A model generated the notes under the pieces. It was not told the origin of the DNA and made no database searches. It was given only the letters and a program-made list of their open reading frames with translations. From contig JAEZBT010000261.1 in NCBI GenBank assembly GCA_023426865.1, forward strand, positions 1-8,284: 8,284 nucleotides of DNA, written 5' to 3'. A program made the translations under genes and the position numbers. Shown in pieces: positions 6,858 through 8,284 of the stretch. Each line of letters begins with the position of its first letter. Positions within the stretch are counted from its first letter, which is position 1. Origin of the DNA: Actinomycetes bacterium. GTDB taxonomy: Bacteria > Actinomycetota > Actinomycetes > Actinomycetales > Cellulomonadaceae.

Positions 6858-6895
6858 TGTACGAACGTACAACTCCGATATGTACAAACGTACAA
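6858..6895 (-). promoter_or_regulatory. twin palindromic operators of the agmatine operon
   Basis: TGTACGAACGTACAA (6858-6872) and TGTACAAACGTACAA (6881-6895) are 15-base direct repeats differing at one base. Each is itself nearly palindromic (GTACG-AA-CGTAC is perfect in the first). They are 23 bases apart centre to centre, about two helical turns, so two dimers would bind on one face. They start 95 bases upstream of the antiporter ATG, within the only AT-richer stretch of the gap. On the minus strand each repeat provides a TTGTAC hexamer, and the one at 6890-6895 could serve as a -35 box with its -10 inside the other repeat. The adjacent TetR protein is the natural ligand by position. Repression with release by agmatine or a related amine is inferred. 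Confidence 0.75.
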
Positions 6896-6914
6896 GTGGG
6901 CCGCATGGGGGCCA

Positions 6915-6958
6915 GGGACCTACGTCCCCGGCGGGGGTCAGGAGCGGGTGAGATCCGC
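6915..6958 (-). terminator. two small hairpins just after tetR, possible terminator
   Basis: GCGGGT (6944-6949) pairs with ATCCGC (6953-6958), including one G-T pair, and GGGAC (6915-6919) pairs with GTCCC (6924-6928). Both follow the tetR stop at 6973 on the minus strand and precede the operators. They could end the tetR transcript and separate it from the operon promoter. The stems are short and lack a U-run, so this is weak. Confidence 0.25.
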
Positions 6959-6972
6959 CCGACGTCCGGGCC

Positions 6973-7629
6973 TCACGCGCCCCGTGCCGCCGTCCCGGGC
7001 GGGCACAGCCGCTCGACGACGGCGCGCAGGCGGTCGGCGAGGTCTGGGACCTCCAGCTCCCCGTTCGAGACGGCCTCAAGCATGAGCCCGTCCACCAGGC
7101 ACGCCACGATCTGCACCACGTGCTCGCGGGGGACGGCCGGGTCGCTGGGCGGCAGCACGCGGTCGACGAGCGAGCCGATCATCTCCGACCACTCGCGCGT
7201 CACGGGGCGCAGCGCGTCGTTGCGCGTCGCCTCCATGAACATCTCGAACAGCGCGAGGTCGTACAGCGGGTCGGCCGTCGTCTTGTCGAAGAACATCTCG
7301 GTGAGCAGCGCGATCGAGCGGTCGACGTCGATCGGGCCCTCGACCGCGTCGACGATCGCCGCGAGCCGGTCGGACTCCGCGGCCCGCGCGTGCCCCATGG
7401 TCTGCAGCAGCAGGTCGTCGCGGTCCGTGAAGTAGTACGTCGTCGACCCGAGGGGGACCTCGGCCGCCTGCGCGACGGCCCGGTGCGTGACGCCGTCGGC
7501 GCCGCCCGTGCCGAAGACGCGCACCGCTGCGTCGAGGATCTGCTCGCGCTTGCGCTGGCCGCTCGTCGTCGTCGCGCGCTCGCGTGGTCGGCGGGTGGTC
7601 CGCGCCGACGGCTCCTTCGCCCCGGCCAT
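6973..7629 (-). CDS. TetR-family regulator of the agmatine operon
   Basis: 218 residues from ATG 7629, with AGGGGA six to eight bases upstream; longer in-frame starts exist but their sequence is not protein-like. A basic N-terminal tail (RPRERATTTSGQRKREQ) leads into a classic TetR DNA-binding domain: ILDAAVRVF (31-39), then the helix-turn-helix at about 47-66 (VTHRAVAQAAEVPLGSTTYY), then FTDRDDLL. The C-terminal part (about 80-210) is helical and would bind a small ligand and dimerise. The gene lies directly upstream of the operator pair and the agmatine genes on the same strand, which suggests it controls them. No copy of the operator is seen upstream of tetR itself, so autoregulation is not supported. 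Known Enterococcus AgDI operons use a LuxR-type activator (AguR), so a TetR regulator here is a different arrangement. Confidence 0.9.
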   Translation of the reverse strand: MAGAKEPSARTTRRPRERATTTSGQRKREQILDAAVRVFGTGGADGVTHRAVAQAAEVPLGSTTYYFTDRDDLLLQTMGHARAAESDRLAAIVDAVEGPIDVDRSIALLTEMFFDKTTADPLYDLALFEMFMEATRNDALRPVTREWSEMIGSLVDRVLPPSDPAVPREHVVQIVACLVDGLMLEAVSNGELEVPDLADRLRAVVERLCPPGTAARGA

Positions 7630-7979
7630 GGTTCCCCTCTCGCTCGGCCTGACGCTGCACCGTACCGCCGACACCGAGGGGCTCCTCTGGGGCTTGTGGG
7701 CCGGGCGGCTCGGGGCCGGCGCGCCGCCCAGACCTTGACGACCTCCGACTCGGGCCGCAGCGCCCGCACCGCGGCGTTCCGCCTCCGGGTGCTCGAGCCC
7801 CTGGTGATCATCACGACCGCCACGATCGCGACCATGGCGGCGGCCATGACCAGGATCGTCGTGACGTTGCTCCCGCCGTCGCGCTGGGAGCGCACCACCA
7901 TGGTGAGCACGAGCGCGGTCACGCCGACGGCGAGGACGCCCCGGGCGATCCACGCGTTGCGGCGGTTGGCACGAGGCAC
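7200..7979 (-). pseudogene. two-helix membrane protein, apparently truncated and running into tetR
   Basis: From GTG 7979 the first 86 or so residues (to about 7722) look coding: a basic start (PRANRRNAW), membrane helices at about 10-29 and 40-59, then a basic linker and RALRPESEVVKVWAA. After that the composition turns to Arg/Pro/Ala shadow sequence and the frame stays open through the first 430 bases of tetR, ending at 7200. A real gene would have its own C-terminal domain or stop before tetR. Likely explanations are a deletion that removed the 3' end, or a frameshift near 7722. The ribosome site before the GTG is weak. I do not recognise the family; two helices with basic flanks put its ends in the cytoplasm. 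The tetR promoter would have to lie within this sequence, or tetR depends on readthrough from it. Confidence 0.5.
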
Positions 7980-8095
7980 GGTGGCCGCCGCGCGCCGGGG
8001 CTGACGATCATGGTGTCGGACGACGCCGCCAGCGTCGCGTTCCGTGTGCCCTGTTCCTGCGCCTGAACTGCCGTCCCGCCCCGATCGGAGACCCC

Positions 8096-8284
8096 ATGGC
8101 GACCGCGCTCCCGCCCAGTGAGCCCGCAGTCACGAGCTGGCGCGTCGTCCGCGTGGCCGAGCTGGTCGAGCTCCTCGGGGTCCGCGCAGGTGCAGCGCCG
8201 GGCCGTCCGCGCGTCGTCGCGGTGGACGGGCGCAGCGCGGCCGGGAAGTCCACGCTCGCGTCCCGGCTGCGCCGGGCCGTGCCG
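8096..8284 (+). CDS. P-loop (uridine-kinase-like) protein, cut by the window end
   Basis: ATG 8096 follows GGAG (8087-8090) at five bases, and 63 codons are read to the last base without a stop. After about 40 mainly helical residues (WRVVRVAELVELLG) comes VVAVDGRSAAGKSTLASRL, a Walker A motif (GRSAAGKS) behind a hydrophobic beta strand. The VDGRSAAGKST form is typical of uridine kinase-like and related nucleoside or AAA-type P-loop proteins of actinobacteria. The catalytic remainder is outside the window, so the substrate cannot be named. It diverges from the truncated membrane gene over a 116-base spacer in which I see no clear promoter boxes. Confidence 0.75.
   Translation, partial: MATALPPSEPAVTSWRVVRVAELVELLGVRAGAAPGRPRVVAVDGRSAAGKSTLASRLRRAVP

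Noticed and set aside
7120..8004. 294-residue plus-strand frame opposite tetR
   Set aside because: Arg/Gly/Val-rich shadow of the TetR gene, which has a clear helix-turn-helix on the minus strand.
8008..8253. 81-residue minus-strand frame over the right edge
   Set aside because: It overlaps the P-loop gene with its clear Walker A motif and ribosome site and resembles no protein itself.

Overview
The window is very GC-rich, and its real genes show strong G/C bias at third codon positions. It uses GTG as well as ATG starts and GGAG-type ribosome sites. Together with the protein sequences this points to a high-GC actinobacterium. A Cellulomonas-like relative is a guess, not something the sequence proves. 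There is no rRNA, tRNA, CRISPR array or insertion sequence.

Layout. Positions 1-1053 hold small accessory genes: a terminator-like hairpin at the left edge, a frameshifted gene for a small protein of about 92 residues (minus strand, 51-330), a 56-residue basic hypothetical protein (plus, 419-589) and a DoxX-like membrane protein (minus, 613-1053). A YhbS-like GNAT acetyltransferase with an extended C-terminus (plus, 1147-1947) diverges from the DoxX gene and converges on the main operon.

The core of the window, 1984-7629 on the minus strand, is a complete agmatine deiminase (AgDI) pathway. In transcription order it reads TetR regulator (6973-7629), APC-family antiporter of the agmatine/putrescine type (5279-6763), agmatine deiminase aguA (4105-5202), putrescine carbamoyltransferase ptcA/aguB (2933-3940) and carbamate kinase arcC/aguC (1984-2922). 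Agmatine would be imported in exchange for putrescine and deiminated to N-carbamoylputrescine plus ammonia. Phosphorolysis then gives putrescine plus carbamoyl phosphate, and carbamate kinase uses the latter to make ATP. The net result is ATP, ammonia and CO2, with putrescine exported. Regulation is probably local: two 15-bp near-identical operator-like palindromes sit just upstream of the antiporter gene, and the TetR gene immediately precedes them.

The most unusual DNA is the 164-bp gap between aguA and ptcA. It carries a C10-G22-C6 homopolymer block and a bulged long hairpin, which could be an internal control point, a slippage tract or partly an assembly artefact. Upstream of tetR a short two-helix membrane protein gene (minus, from 7979) loses its coding character and runs without a stop into tetR, suggesting truncation. 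At the right edge a plus-strand P-loop (uridine-kinase-like) gene starts at 8096 and is cut by the window end. No gene-free stretch exceeds 300 bases; the longest gap is the 209-bp operator region.
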